From Chloroflexota bacterium (GTDB taxonomy: Bacteria; Chloroflexota; Anaerolineae; Anaerolineales; Anaerolineaceae): 5,734 nucleotides of DNA. This document shows positions 1 through 5,597 of the stretch, one piece after another. The number at the start of each line of letters is the position of its first letter. The stretch's first letter is position 1. Under the pieces are notes generated by a model. That model had not been told where the DNA came from. It ran no database searches and saw nothing but the letters and a program-made list of their open reading frames with translations. Both the position numbers and the translations under genes were made by a program. The stretch spans positions 1-5,734 of the forward strand of contig JAAZPN010000231.1 in NCBI GenBank assembly GCA_012797215.1. The letters run 5' to 3'.

Positions 1-1
1 A

Positions 2-409
2 AGACGTTCCCCCTGGGAGCATCTGGTCGCTAACTCTCCTGATTTAGATGCTAAAATCAGGTTTGTTCCACCCATCCTTCTGGACAATATCGCTGTCCAG
101 CTCGGTGACTGGAGTGGATACCATCTGCTGGCTCAGTACCTAACTAAAATATCAGCAAACGACGGCCGTCACTGCGAGCCCCCGCTGGCGGCCAAATTTG
201 AAATTGGATATTACCGCAGGGGGCGCGGCAGTCTGCCTTTTGTTTATCGGGAGGCTGGACAAAACGTAAAGGCAGATCGCACCCTCCCTTTGGGAGCAGG
301 CGTCGCTGCGCTCCGCGCGATGACGAGTTTGTTCTCCTGGCACCGCGCCTCTGAGCAAGCCCGTCCACGTCTCGGTGGATTTGCTATTGCATTATATAAA
401 AAATCATGA
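2..409 (+). CDS. 3' end of an unidentified gene, reading frame extended through a palindromic repeat
   Basis: The frame starting at base 2 is open for 135 codons from the window edge to a TGA at 407-409; its start lies outside the window. The first ~51 codons read like normal soluble protein, with alternating polar and hydrophobic residues (for example WEHLVANSPDLDAKIRF and SGYHLLAQYLTKI). I do not recognise the family. From about base 160 the frame enters a structured repeat and becomes low-quality sequence rich in R, G and A. The likely reading is that a repeat inserted at or near the original stop codon and gave the protein an added tail; alternatively, the native gene has another end and the open frame through the repeat is chance. 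The stop lies directly before the proposed metK -10 box, so the two genes would be tightly packed and co-oriented. Confidence is moderate that a real gene ends here and low that the whole tail is translated. Confidence 0.42.
   Translation, partial: RRSPWEHLVANSPDLDAKIRFVPPILLDNIAVQLGDWSGYHLLAQYLTKISANDGRHCEPPLAAKFEIGYYRRGRGSLPFVYREAGQNVKADRTLPLGAGVAALRAMTSLFSWHRASEQARPRLGGFAIALYKKS
161..325. repeat. Palindromic intergenic repeat (REP/MITE-like), non-autonomous
   Basis: The segment is a chain of hairpins. It begins with a 10-base perfect palindrome GACGGCCGTC (161-170). Imperfect terminal inverted repeats follow: CGTCACTGC at 167-175 against GCGATGACG at 317-325. Inside are GCCCCC 178-183 with GGGGGC 219-224, TCTGCCTTT 232-240 with AAAGGCAGA 268-276, and CTCCC 284-288 with GGGAG 292-296 around a TTT loop. 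The ends resemble the widespread bacterial repeat whose minus-strand translation gives spurious 'VIARSxAT' peptides; here the minus strand reads VIARSAAT. There is no transposase in the window. Exact boundaries are uncertain by about 10 bases. Confidence 0.6.
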
Positions 410-415
410 TATAAG
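387..415 (+). promoter_or_regulatory. Candidate sigma-70 promoter for metK
   Basis: A TATAAG -10 element (410-415, five of six consensus bases) is preceded at the ideal 17-base spacing by a weak -35 TTGCAT (387-392). The surrounding 381-430 stretch is strongly AT-rich compared with flanking DNA. A start of transcription near 421-424 would put the riboswitch aptamer about 25 bases into the message. This is the only good -10 between the upstream frame and the riboswitch. Confidence 0.55.
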
Positions 416-448
416 AAAAATAACAATTTAACAGCCCTAAGCGGCGCA

Positions 449-553
449 CTTATCCAGAGAGGTGGAGGGAACGGCCCGATGATACCTCGGCAACCACCAG
501 GCGAAAGCCTGGACGGTGCCAACTCCGGCAGAGCAGTATTTCTGGAAGATGAG
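449..553 (+). promoter_or_regulatory. SAM-I (S-box) riboswitch aptamer controlling metK
   Basis: The sequence carries the S-box core almost to the letter: AGAGGTGGAGGGA (457-469), GGCCCGATGA, CGGCAACC (488-495), GGTGCCAA (515-522) and AGATGAGAG (547-555). P1 forms between CTTATC (449-454) and GATGAG (548-553). P3 is a perfect CCAGGC/GCCTGG helix (497-502 with 507-512) capped by a GAAA tetraloop. P4 pairs CAGA 529-532 with TCTG 541-544. The SAM-I family binds S-adenosylmethionine and, in this arrangement, shuts off transcription when SAM is plentiful, which fits its place before a SAM synthetase gene. The match is very strong. An apparent upstream in-frame ATG at 516 falls inside this aptamer and is not the metK start. 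Confidence 0.96.
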
Positions 554-584
554 AGGCGAGCCAGCATGCACAATGCCCCCTCTC
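551..584 (+). promoter_or_regulatory. Antiterminator of the metK riboswitch
   Basis: GAGAGG (551-556) can pair with CCTCTC (579-584), stacked on an inner helix GCAT (564-567) with ATGC (573-576). This fold uses the 3' strand of aptamer helix P1 and the 5' strand of the terminator, so it is mutually exclusive with both. It is the expected SAM-free 'on' state of a transcription-attenuation switch. The pairing is seen directly in the sequence; the folding energies were not computed. Confidence 0.75.
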
Positions 585-602
585 CGCGAGGGGTTTCTTA
601 TT
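577..602 (+). terminator. Riboswitch-controlled intrinsic terminator before metK
   Basis: CCCCTC (577-582) pairs with GAGGGG (588-593) around a five-base loop and is followed by TTTCTTATT. The stem is short but all strong pairs except one. It lies 24 bases after aptamer helix P1 and ahead of the metK ribosome site, as expected for a SAM-dependent off switch. Confidence 0.82.
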
Positions 603-612
603 AAAAGAAACT

Positions 613-617
613 GGAGG
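613..617 (+). promoter_or_regulatory. metK ribosome binding site
   Basis: GGAGG lies 9 bases before the ATG at 627 and downstream of the riboswitch terminator. It fixes the metK start at 627 rather than at the longer in-frame ATG (516) inside the aptamer or the internal ATG at 642. Confidence 0.85.
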
Positions 618-626
618 TTTCTTACT

Positions 627-1856
627 ATGACGACGACTTTTATGAAGTCACCCAAATATCTGTTCACCTCTGAATCCGTGACCGAAGGTCATCCGGATAA
701 AATTTGCGACCAAATCAGCGATGCCGTGCTTGATGAAGCGTTGCGGGCGGACCCCTCCTCCCGCGTGGCGATCGAAACTGTTACCAAAACCGGCTTTGTA
801 TTGGTAACCGGCGAGATGACCACCAACACCTATGTTGATATCGAAAAGCTGGTACGCGACGTGGTCAACGGGATTGGCTACGACCGCGGCAAAAAAGGCT
901 TCGATGGTTCTACCTGCGCCGTGATGGTCGCGGTTTCCGCGCAATCCCCGGACATCTCCCGCGGTGTGGACCAGAACGGCAAGACTGTGCCGGTGGAATA
1001 CAGCGAAGAGTACATCAATGCCGGCGGTGCTGGCGACCAGGGCATGATGTTTGGCTATGCCTGCGATGAAACCGAACAGCTGCTGCCCCTGCCCATTTAC
1101 CTCTCGCACAAGCTCTGCCGCCGCATGGCGGAAGTGCGCAAGAACGGCACGTTAAAATGGATGTACCCGGACGGAAAAAGCCAGGTGACGGTGGAATACC
1201 ACTATGGCAAACCCGCCCGCATCGATACCGTGCTCATCAGCACCCAGCACGCTGACAAACTGGCTGGCAAGACCGTTACCAACGAGCAAATCCGCGCGGA
1301 TTTGATTGAACATGTGATTAAGCCTGTGCTCCCCGCCGAACTTGTGGACGACAAGATCAAGATTTACACCAATCCCACCGGCCGCTTTGTGGTCGGCGGC
1401 CCATTGGGCGATTCCGGGCTGACCGGGCGCAAGATTATCGTGGACACCTACGGCGGAATGGGCCGGCACGGCGGCGGCTGCTTTAGCGGCAAAGACCCGA
1501 CAAAAGTAGACCGCTCCGGAGCGTATGCCGCGCGCTGGGTTGCCAAGAATGTGGTGGCGGCCTCGCTGGCTGCGCGCTGCGAGGTTCAAATCGCTTACGC
1601 CATCGGCAAAGCAGAGCCACTGAGCGTGAACGTGGAAACTTTTGGAACTGGCGTGGTGGACGATGACAAAATCGCGGCGGCTATCAGCAAAGTGTTCGAC
1701 CTGCGACCGCGCGCCATCATTCACCAGCTGGATCTGCTGAAGCCGATCTATAACCCACTGGCCGCCTATGGGCACTTTGGACGGGATGACCTGGACCTGA
1801 GCTGGGAAAAGACCAACAGAACCGTTGAATTGCGCCAGGCAGTCGGCTTAGAATAA
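627..1856 (+). CDS. metK: S-adenosylmethionine synthetase (methionine adenosyltransferase)
   Basis: The cytosolic enzyme makes S-adenosylmethionine from ATP and methionine, releasing phosphate and pyrophosphate; SAM is the main methyl donor. The product is 409 residues, slightly longer than the ~384 of E. coli. Visible family motifs are GHPDK at 21-25 (ATP site), the signature [12 protein letters not shown] at 134-145, [21 protein letters not shown] at about 249-269, and the phosphate-binding loop GGGCFSGKD at 282-290. That loop has Cys where Ala is commonest, which the family pattern allows. All three MetK domains appear complete, ending in ...RQAVGLE. The start at 627 is chosen because GGAGG precedes it by 9 bases and the protein then aligns with the family ([16 protein letters not shown]). 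The gene stands alone, is preceded by a SAM-I riboswitch giving end-product control, and is followed by a strong terminator. Confidence 0.98.
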   Translation: MTTTFMKSPKYLFTSESVTEGHPDKICDQISDAVLDEALRADPSSRVAIETVTKTGFVLVTGEMTTNTYVDIEKLVRDVVNGIGYDRGKKGFDGSTCAVMVAVSAQSPDISRGVDQNGKTVPVEYSEEYINAGGAGDQGMMFGYACDETEQLLPLPIYLSHKLCRRMAEVRKNGTLKWMYPDGKSQVTVEYHYGKPARIDTVLISTQHADKLAGKTVTNEQIRADLIEHVIKPVLPAELVDDKIKIYTNPTGRFVVGGPLGDSGLTGRKIIVDTYGGMGRHGGGCFSGKDPTKVDRSGAYAARWVAKNVVAASLAARCEVQIAYAIGKAEPLSVNVETFGTGVVDDDKIAAAISKVFDLRPRAIIHQLDLLKPIYNPLAAYGHFGRDDLDLSWEKTNRTVELRQAVGLE

Positions 1857-1867
1857 ATCTGGAAGAA

Positions 1868-1897
1868 AAAACGCCTCTGAGGAAACAGAGGCGTTTT
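1868..1897. terminator. Bidirectional intrinsic terminator between metK and the anti-sigma gene
   Basis: A perfect 12-base stem AAAACGCCTCTG (1868-1879) with CAGAGGCGTTTT (1886-1897) surrounds the loop AGGAAA. On the plus strand it ends in TTTTCAT, 11 bases after the metK stop. On the minus strand it ends in a longer T run (TTTTTTCTTCC) and lies 20 bases past the anti-sigma stop. It therefore serves both convergent transcription units. Confidence 0.93.
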
Positions 1898-1917
1898 CAT
1901 TATAAGTTGGGGTGTTA

Positions 1918-2814
1918 TTAGCGTTTTAGATAGAGCACGAGCGCCAGCAGCGCGAAGGCAAACGCGGCAGCCAGCAGGCCAATCTTTACATATTCCGACA
2001 CCAGCGCGCGGTTTGCTTGTGTCTGGGTGTCGGCGGCCGTTTCAGGGGCTGTTTTGGTTTCCGCTTGCGGGTAGCTGGAGACAATCTGTCCTGCTTCAGA
2101 ATCGCGGATGCCCAGGATGAGCGGTTCAACCGGTTCAGCGCTTATTGCCGCGCCCATGCCGGCTGCCTGCAGAGCCTCTTCCGGGGGCAATACGGCGCCA
2201 CCTTCTTCCGATGGAGACGTCTCGGTCGCTTCGCCAGGTTTGGCTTCAATCACTGCTCCAGAGCTGCCCATGAAGGTATTGCCGATAGGTACACCGCCGC
2301 CAAGTCCGTACGGCGCGCCTTCAGCGCCGCCGCCTATGCCGCCTGCTCCGCCCCCGCCCATTCCATACGCGCCGCCCCAGGTAAAGATTTGGGGCTGCTG
2401 CTGAGCTTCGCGGGCATTATCTTCGCTCGGAACGGCAGAAAGCGCCGGCTCGCTTGACAGTTCGCGCGCCATTGGCGCGGAATATGTCTTAAAGATGAAT
2501 TCACTGGTGAAAACTAATGCCAAAATTAGAACTGCCGCAATGGACGCGAACCCAAAAGCCGGGTATAAAACCGGTTGGCGTTTGATGGCGCGGGCTTCTT
2601 CCCGCGTCAGGGTGAAGTTGCGCGGCGCGGCTTGGCAGGGCAGCCTGCGCACCGCCAATCTAAGCTGTGTATATTCTTTAAGGGCTTTCTGCAGGCGCAG
2701 TGATTTTGCCAGACGCTTTTCGAATTTTTGTTTCTCTTCGCCTGTCAGCATGCCGTCAATATAGGCACACAGCGCTTCATTATCCTTTTTGGGGAGAAAG
2801 TCCTGCCTGTTCAT
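1918..2814 (-). CDS. Membrane-anchored anti-sigma factor with glycine-rich outer loop
   Basis: The 298-residue protein probably holds the neighbouring ECF sigma factor inactive at the membrane until a signal arrives. Residues ~10-80 resemble the N-terminal anti-sigma fold (NEALCAYIDGMLTGEEKQKFEKRL), but the zinc-binding HxxxCxxC motif is missing; the only cysteines are C16 and C60. A first membrane helix lies at about 84-107 and a second at about 276-296, followed by LKR and the stop. Both ends should therefore be cytoplasmic, with a ~165-residue external loop. That loop has a glycine-rich stretch (147-174) and is otherwise rich in Ala, Pro, Glu and Ser, with no recognised domain. The start codon overlaps the sigma stop as ATGA, which indicates translational coupling. 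Function is inferred from position, topology and the weak N-terminal similarity. What the loop senses is unknown. Confidence 0.8.
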   Translation of the reverse strand: MNRQDFLPKKDNEALCAYIDGMLTGEEKQKFEKRLAKSLRLQKALKEYTQLRLAVRRLPCQAAPRNFTLTREEARAIKRQPVLYPAFGFASIAAVLILALVFTSEFIFKTYSAPMARELSSEPALSAVPSEDNAREAQQQPQIFTWGGAYGMGGGGAGGIGGGAEGAPYGLGGGVPIGNTFMGSSGAVIEAKPGEATETSPSEEGGAVLPPEEALQAAGMGAAISAEPVEPLILGIRDSEAGQIVSSYPQAETKTAPETAADTQTQANRALVSEYVKIGLLAAAFAFALLALVLYLKR

Positions 2815-3419
2815 TCCGTTTCCTCATCTTTGAGACGGAATTTCTCGGGTAAAAGTTCCCCAAAACCGCGCAGGCAGTCCTGCATCTTCTGGCGCGCGCG
2901 CGCCAGTCGGCTTTTCACGGTTCCCATCGGGCGATTGATAATGGCGCACACGCTTTCGTAATCTTCACCGGAGATGTCCACCAGCACCATCACTACGCGG
3001 AATTTTTCCTCAAGGTCCGCCAGGCAGTGCTGAATAGCCTCTTCCAGTTCCCTGGCGTTGGCGGCTTCTTCCGGGCCGGGCGCGTCATCCTCCATCCAGG
3101 AGGGGGAATCCACCAGTTCGCCTTCGTCGTTTTCCGGTTCCAGCGGGACGCTGGGCCTGCGCTGACGCCGGCGCAGCTCGTCGTAGCAAGCGTTGGTTAC
3201 AATTCGCAGGAACCAGCTCTTGAAAGAGCCGCCGCGGTAGGTATTCAATTTCCGGTACATGGAAATGACGGCTTCCTGCGTGGCATCCGCGGCTGCCGCG
3301 GGGTCGGACATGATGCGGTAGGCGGTATTGTAGGCGGCGTCCTGATACTGCAGTACCAGGCGGTTAAAAGCGTCTAAATCGCCACTTACAGCAAGTTCTA
3401 TGAGGTCTTGTTCGCTCAT
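2811..3419 (-). CDS. ECF-type RNA polymerase sigma factor (sigma-70 family, RpoE-like)
   Basis: The 202-residue protein directs RNA polymerase to a dedicated promoter set. Region 2 covers about 17-88, with the polymerase-binding part around DATQEAVISMYRKL (45-58) and the -10-recognition helix SFKSWFLRIVTNACYDELRRR (65-85). An acidic, proline-rich linker spans 89-125. Region 4 covers about 127-184, with the DNA-binding helix-turn-helix DYESVCAIINRPMGTVKSR (153-171). There is no region 1 or 3, as expected for ECF members. A 20-residue charged tail follows region 4. I chose ATG 3419 (MSEQDLIEL) over an in-frame TTG at 3464, because the longer version would translate a palindrome and has no ribosome site. 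The site before 3419 is also weak. The gene lies 75 bases after lysS and overlaps its anti-sigma partner by 4 bases. The target regulon is not visible here. Confidence 0.93.
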   Translation of the reverse strand: MSEQDLIELAVSGDLDAFNRLVLQYQDAAYNTAYRIMSDPAAAADATQEAVISMYRKLNTYRGGSFKSWFLRIVTNACYDELRRRQRRPSVPLEPENDEGELVDSPSWMEDDAPGPEEAANARELEEAIQHCLADLEEKFRVVMVLVDISGEDYESVCAIINRPMGTVKSRLARARQKMQDCLRGFGELLPEKFRLKDEETE

Positions 3420-3441
3420 ACCAACCAGGATGCAAGACTCA

Positions 3442-3456
3442 CGCCAATTATTGGCG
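3442..3456. promoter_or_regulatory. Perfect palindrome upstream of the ECF sigma gene, possible operator
   Basis: CGCCAAT and ATTGGCG flank a single central base, a perfect 7+1+7 inverted repeat 23 bases before the sigma start. On the minus strand it follows directly after TTGACA (3464-3459), an exact -35 consensus, but no acceptable -10 lies at 16-19 bases from it. The size and symmetry suit a dimeric repressor site. As RNA it could form only a 6-base stem with a three-base loop. The binding protein is unknown. Confidence 0.45.
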
Positions 3457-3494
3457 CATGTCAACTTTATTTAATTCTACATGATTTCCAGGTC

Positions 3495-5021
3495 TCAGGC
3501 CTGATTTGTATCGCGTAGGGGCGGAAAGAGTATCACTTCGCGGATGTTGTGGTGGCCGGTCAGCAGCATGGCAAAGCGGTCAACGCCCATGCCAAAGCCG
3601 CCGGTAGGGGGCATGCCGTAGGCCAGCGCCCGCAGATAGTCCTCGTCCATCGGGTGGCGTTCCTCGTCGCCTTCTGCATAGGCGCGCCCGAGCTCGAGAA
3701 ACCGTTTTTCCTGTTCCAGCGGGTCGTTAAGCTCGGTGAAAGCGTTGCACAGCTCCATGCCAGCGATAAAGCCCTCAAAGCGCTCCACGGTCTGCGGGTC
3801 GCCCGGCTTATTCTTAGCAAGCGGCGAAATATCGCGCGGGTAATCGTAGAGGAAGGTGGGCTGGATAAGGAGGGGCTCCAGGAACTGCTCCATCATATCC
3901 CCAATCATCTTGCCGCGAGGGGCGTTGGGGTTGTGCTGAATGCCTTTTTCGCGCAGGACGGCGCTCAACTCGGCGGCGGTCTGATGCTGCGAAATATCGA
4001 TGCCGGTCTGTTCCAGCAGAGCCTGGCGAATTTCCAGGCGCTTCCAGGGCGGGGTCAGGTTAATTTCGTGCCCGTCAAAATGGATAATCTGGGTGCCCAA
4101 TACCTGCTGCGCGACGCTGGAAACCATCTGCTCTGTGATTTCCATAATATCGCGGTAGTCCGCGTAGGCCATGTAAAACTCGAGCTGGGTAAATTCGGGG
4201 TTGTGTTTATAGGAGACGCCTTCGTTGCGGAAGTCGCGTCCGATTTCATAAACACGTTCCAAACCGCCCACAATCAGCCGTTTGAGGTACAGCTCGAAGC
4301 TGATGCGCAGGTAAAGGTCCTGATCAAGTTCGTTATGGTGTGTAACGAACGGACGGGCTGCCGCGCCGCCGTAAATTGGCTGAAGGATGGGTGTTTCAAC
4401 TTCCAGAAAACCGAGCCCGTCCAGGAACTTGCGCAAAGCGCTGACCGCGGCGCTGCGGATGCGGAAAACTTCGCGCACCTCCGGGTTGACTGCCAGGTCC
4501 ACATAGCGCTGCCGGAAACGTGTTTCGGGGTCGGTCAGGGTGGCATGTCGGACCGTTTTTCCGTCTATCACTTCATCTTTATCCGCCGGCAGCTGGAGGA
4601 GCGCTTTGGCGAGCATCCGATAGGACTTGACCAGCAGGGTTACCTCTCCGCGGCGCGTGCGGAACATGGTGCCTTCCGCTTCGATGAAATCGCCCAGGTC
4701 AAAGTCGCGGGCAAAAGCCTGCAGAAGGTCTTCACCAATCTCATCAACGCGGAAAAGGAGCTGCGCCTTGCCTTCGCGGTCTTCGATATGGGCAAAGCTG
4801 AGCTTGCCCATGTTGCGAATCGCGCGCAGCCTGCCAGCCAGCACCGCCTGAACTTCTTCCGTGCTATTTGCCGCTTCAGCGGCTTCAAAAGCTTGTACGG
4901 CGGCTGTGGTGGACGCGTTTCGGTTCGTGGTCGTTGGGTAGGGCTCTACGCCCTCGGCGCGCAAGCGCAGCAGCTTCTCCAGTCGGATATTTTCGAGTTC
5001 AGAAAATTCATCTTGCAGCAT
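3495..5021 (-). CDS. lysS: Lysyl-tRNA synthetase, class II
   Basis: The cytosolic enzyme charges tRNA-Lys with lysine using ATP. The 508 residues match the family length. An OB-fold anticodon-binding domain lies at about 58-145 (VLAGRLRAIRNMGKLSFAHI). The class II catalytic core follows: motif 1 near 200-215 (FLDGLGFLEVETPILQ), YGGAAARPFVTHHNELD at 217-233, motif 2 with FRNEGVSYKHNPEFT (264-278), the lysine pocket ELCNAFTELND (423-433), and motif 3 GGFGMGVDRFAML (474-486). Between LP at 144-145 and RFRQRY there are about 11 more residues than I recall in E. coli LysRS, with no KWHGL-like segment. I think this is a lineage trait. The start at 5021 is preceded by AAGGAAG at suitable spacing. 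lysS follows greA by 67 bases containing a hairpin, with no room for its own promoter after that hairpin. No T-box leader is visible. Confidence 0.98.
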   Translation of the reverse strand: MLQDEFSELENIRLEKLLRLRAEGVEPYPTTTNRNASTTAAVQAFEAAEAANSTEEVQAVLAGRLRAIRNMGKLSFAHIEDREGKAQLLFRVDEIGEDLLQAFARDFDLGDFIEAEGTMFRTRRGEVTLLVKSYRMLAKALLQLPADKDEVIDGKTVRHATLTDPETRFRQRYVDLAVNPEVREVFRIRSAAVSALRKFLDGLGFLEVETPILQPIYGGAAARPFVTHHNELDQDLYLRISFELYLKRLIVGGLERVYEIGRDFRNEGVSYKHNPEFTQLEFYMAYADYRDIMEITEQMVSSVAQQVLGTQIIHFDGHEINLTPPWKRLEIRQALLEQTGIDISQHQTAAELSAVLREKGIQHNPNAPRGKMIGDMMEQFLEPLLIQPTFLYDYPRDISPLAKNKPGDPQTVERFEGFIAGMELCNAFTELNDPLEQEKRFLELGRAYAEGDEERHPMDEDYLRALAYGMPPTGGFGMGVDRFAMLLTGHHNIREVILFPPLRDTNQA

Positions 5022-5045
5022 AAGGGTCTTCCTTCGGATTTAAAT

Positions 5046-5073
5046 ATGCCCCACCAGTTTTCTGGTGGGGCAT
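5046..5073 (-). terminator. Intercistronic hairpin between greA and lysS (weak terminator or attenuator)
   Basis: A perfect 12-base stem ATGCCCCACCAG / CTGGTGGGGCAT encloses a four-base loop (AAAA on the minus strand). It sits 16 bases past the greA stop. The minus-strand tail is only ATTTAAATCC, a poor U tract, so termination may be partial. Only 24 bases separate the hairpin from the lysS start, and these hold little beyond the ribosome site. It may act as a partial terminator that sets the greA:lysS ratio, or as a stabilising/processing stem. Confidence 0.7.
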
Positions 5074-5088
5074 TTGGGCTCGTCTTGA

Positions 5089-5553
5089 TCAGCTGGTTTT
5101 GATGATCAGAACCGTGAAAGCGCCACCAGGAGCTTCCACCTTCACAGTTTCGCCAACCTTACGGTTAATCAGGGCACGTCCGATCGGGGATTCGTTAGAA
5201 ATTCTACCAAGAATGGGATCGGCTTCTGCCGGGCCAACGATCATGTAGGTCTCAGGGTCGTATCCTTCTTCCTGAATGGTCACGGTGGTGCCAACCTGGA
5301 TGAGGCCTTGTTCATTTTCGCCTTCGTCAATGATGCGGGCGGTAGCAAGCAGCAGTTCCAGATCTTTAATGCGGCCTTCCACAAATGCCTGTTCGTTTTT
5401 CGCGTCTTCGTATTCAGCGTTTTCAATGAATTCGCCGTCTTCCATTGCTTCCTGCAGACGAACCGCGATTTCCTTACGCCGCACGTTCCGGAGTTCTTCC
5501 AGTTCCAGCTGCAGTTTTTCAAATCCTTCACGTGTCAAATACGATATTGGCAT
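5089..5553 (-). CDS. greA: Transcript cleavage factor GreA
   Basis: GreA enters the secondary channel of backtracked RNA polymerase and stimulates cleavage of the transcript 3' end, so that elongation resumes. The product is 154 residues, close to the usual ~158. The N-terminal coiled coil covers about 5-75, with the acidic tip at 38-52 (EDGEFIENAEYEDAK), followed by NEQAFVEGRI. The C-terminal globular FKBP-like domain covers about 80-154, with GRISNESPIGRALINRKVGE in the usual place. The tip reads GEFIENAEY where most family members have GDLSENAEY. The usual Asp (D41 in E. coli) is thus Glu here, while the second acidic residue (E44) is kept. The ATG at 5553 is preceded by AAAAGGAAAT at good spacing. 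It is probably first in a unit with lysS, driven by promoters at 5586-5645. Confidence 0.97.
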   Translation of the reverse strand: MPISYLTREGFEKLQLELEELRNVRRKEIAVRLQEAMEDGEFIENAEYEDAKNEQAFVEGRIKDLELLLATARIIDEGENEQGLIQVGTTVTIQEEGYDPETYMIVGPAEADPILGRISNESPIGRALINRKVGETVKVEAPGGAFTVLIIKTS

Positions 5554-5585
5554 CTTATTTCCTTTTTAATAGCTTGAATATTGAC

Positions 5586-5591
5586 ATTATA
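5586..5591 (-). promoter_or_regulatory. Second -10 candidate for greA
   Basis: A perfect TATAAT on the minus strand lies 32 bases before the greA start, in an AT-rich stretch. The hexamer 17 bases upstream (TCGTCT) matches the -35 consensus only at three positions. It may be a second, weaker start point or simply AT-rich leader. Confidence 0.35.
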
Positions 5592-5597
5592 TACAAA

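Noticed and set aside
144..573. Minus-strand frames over the repeat and riboswitch
   Set aside because: They translate the palindromic repeat (VIARSAAT-type peptide) and structured RNA, a well-known source of spurious ORFs.
516..626. Longer metK start at ATG 516
   Set aside because: The codons lie in the SAM-I aptamer and terminator and have no ribosome site. The family N-terminus and a GGAGG site support 627.
1152..1775. 207-codon minus-strand frame opposite metK (and a similar one at 648-1109)
   Set aside because: Antisense shadows of metK codon bias; no recognisable protein features.
2017..2764. Plus-strand frames opposite the anti-sigma gene, including a proline-rich one
   Set aside because: The proline runs are the reverse of the glycine codons in the anti-sigma loop. 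The minus-strand gene has the ATGA coupling and membrane helices.
3420..3464. TTG start at 3464 for the ECF sigma factor
   Set aside because: The extra 15 residues would translate the palindrome, show no sigma-family similarity and have no ribosome site. ATG 3419 gives a normal ECF N-terminus.
3459..3464. TTGACA as the -35 of a standard promoter for the sigma gene
   Set aside because: No sequence resembling TATAAT lies 16-19 bases downstream on the minus strand, so it was not annotated as a promoter.
5022..5088. T-box leader for lysS
   Set aside because: The gap is only 67 bases and lacks the T-box motif and the specifier stem.
3549..5102. 517-codon plus-strand open frame opposite lysS
   Set aside because: It is the antisense shadow of a clearly recognised lysyl-tRNA synthetase gene and shows no family motifs or ribosome site.
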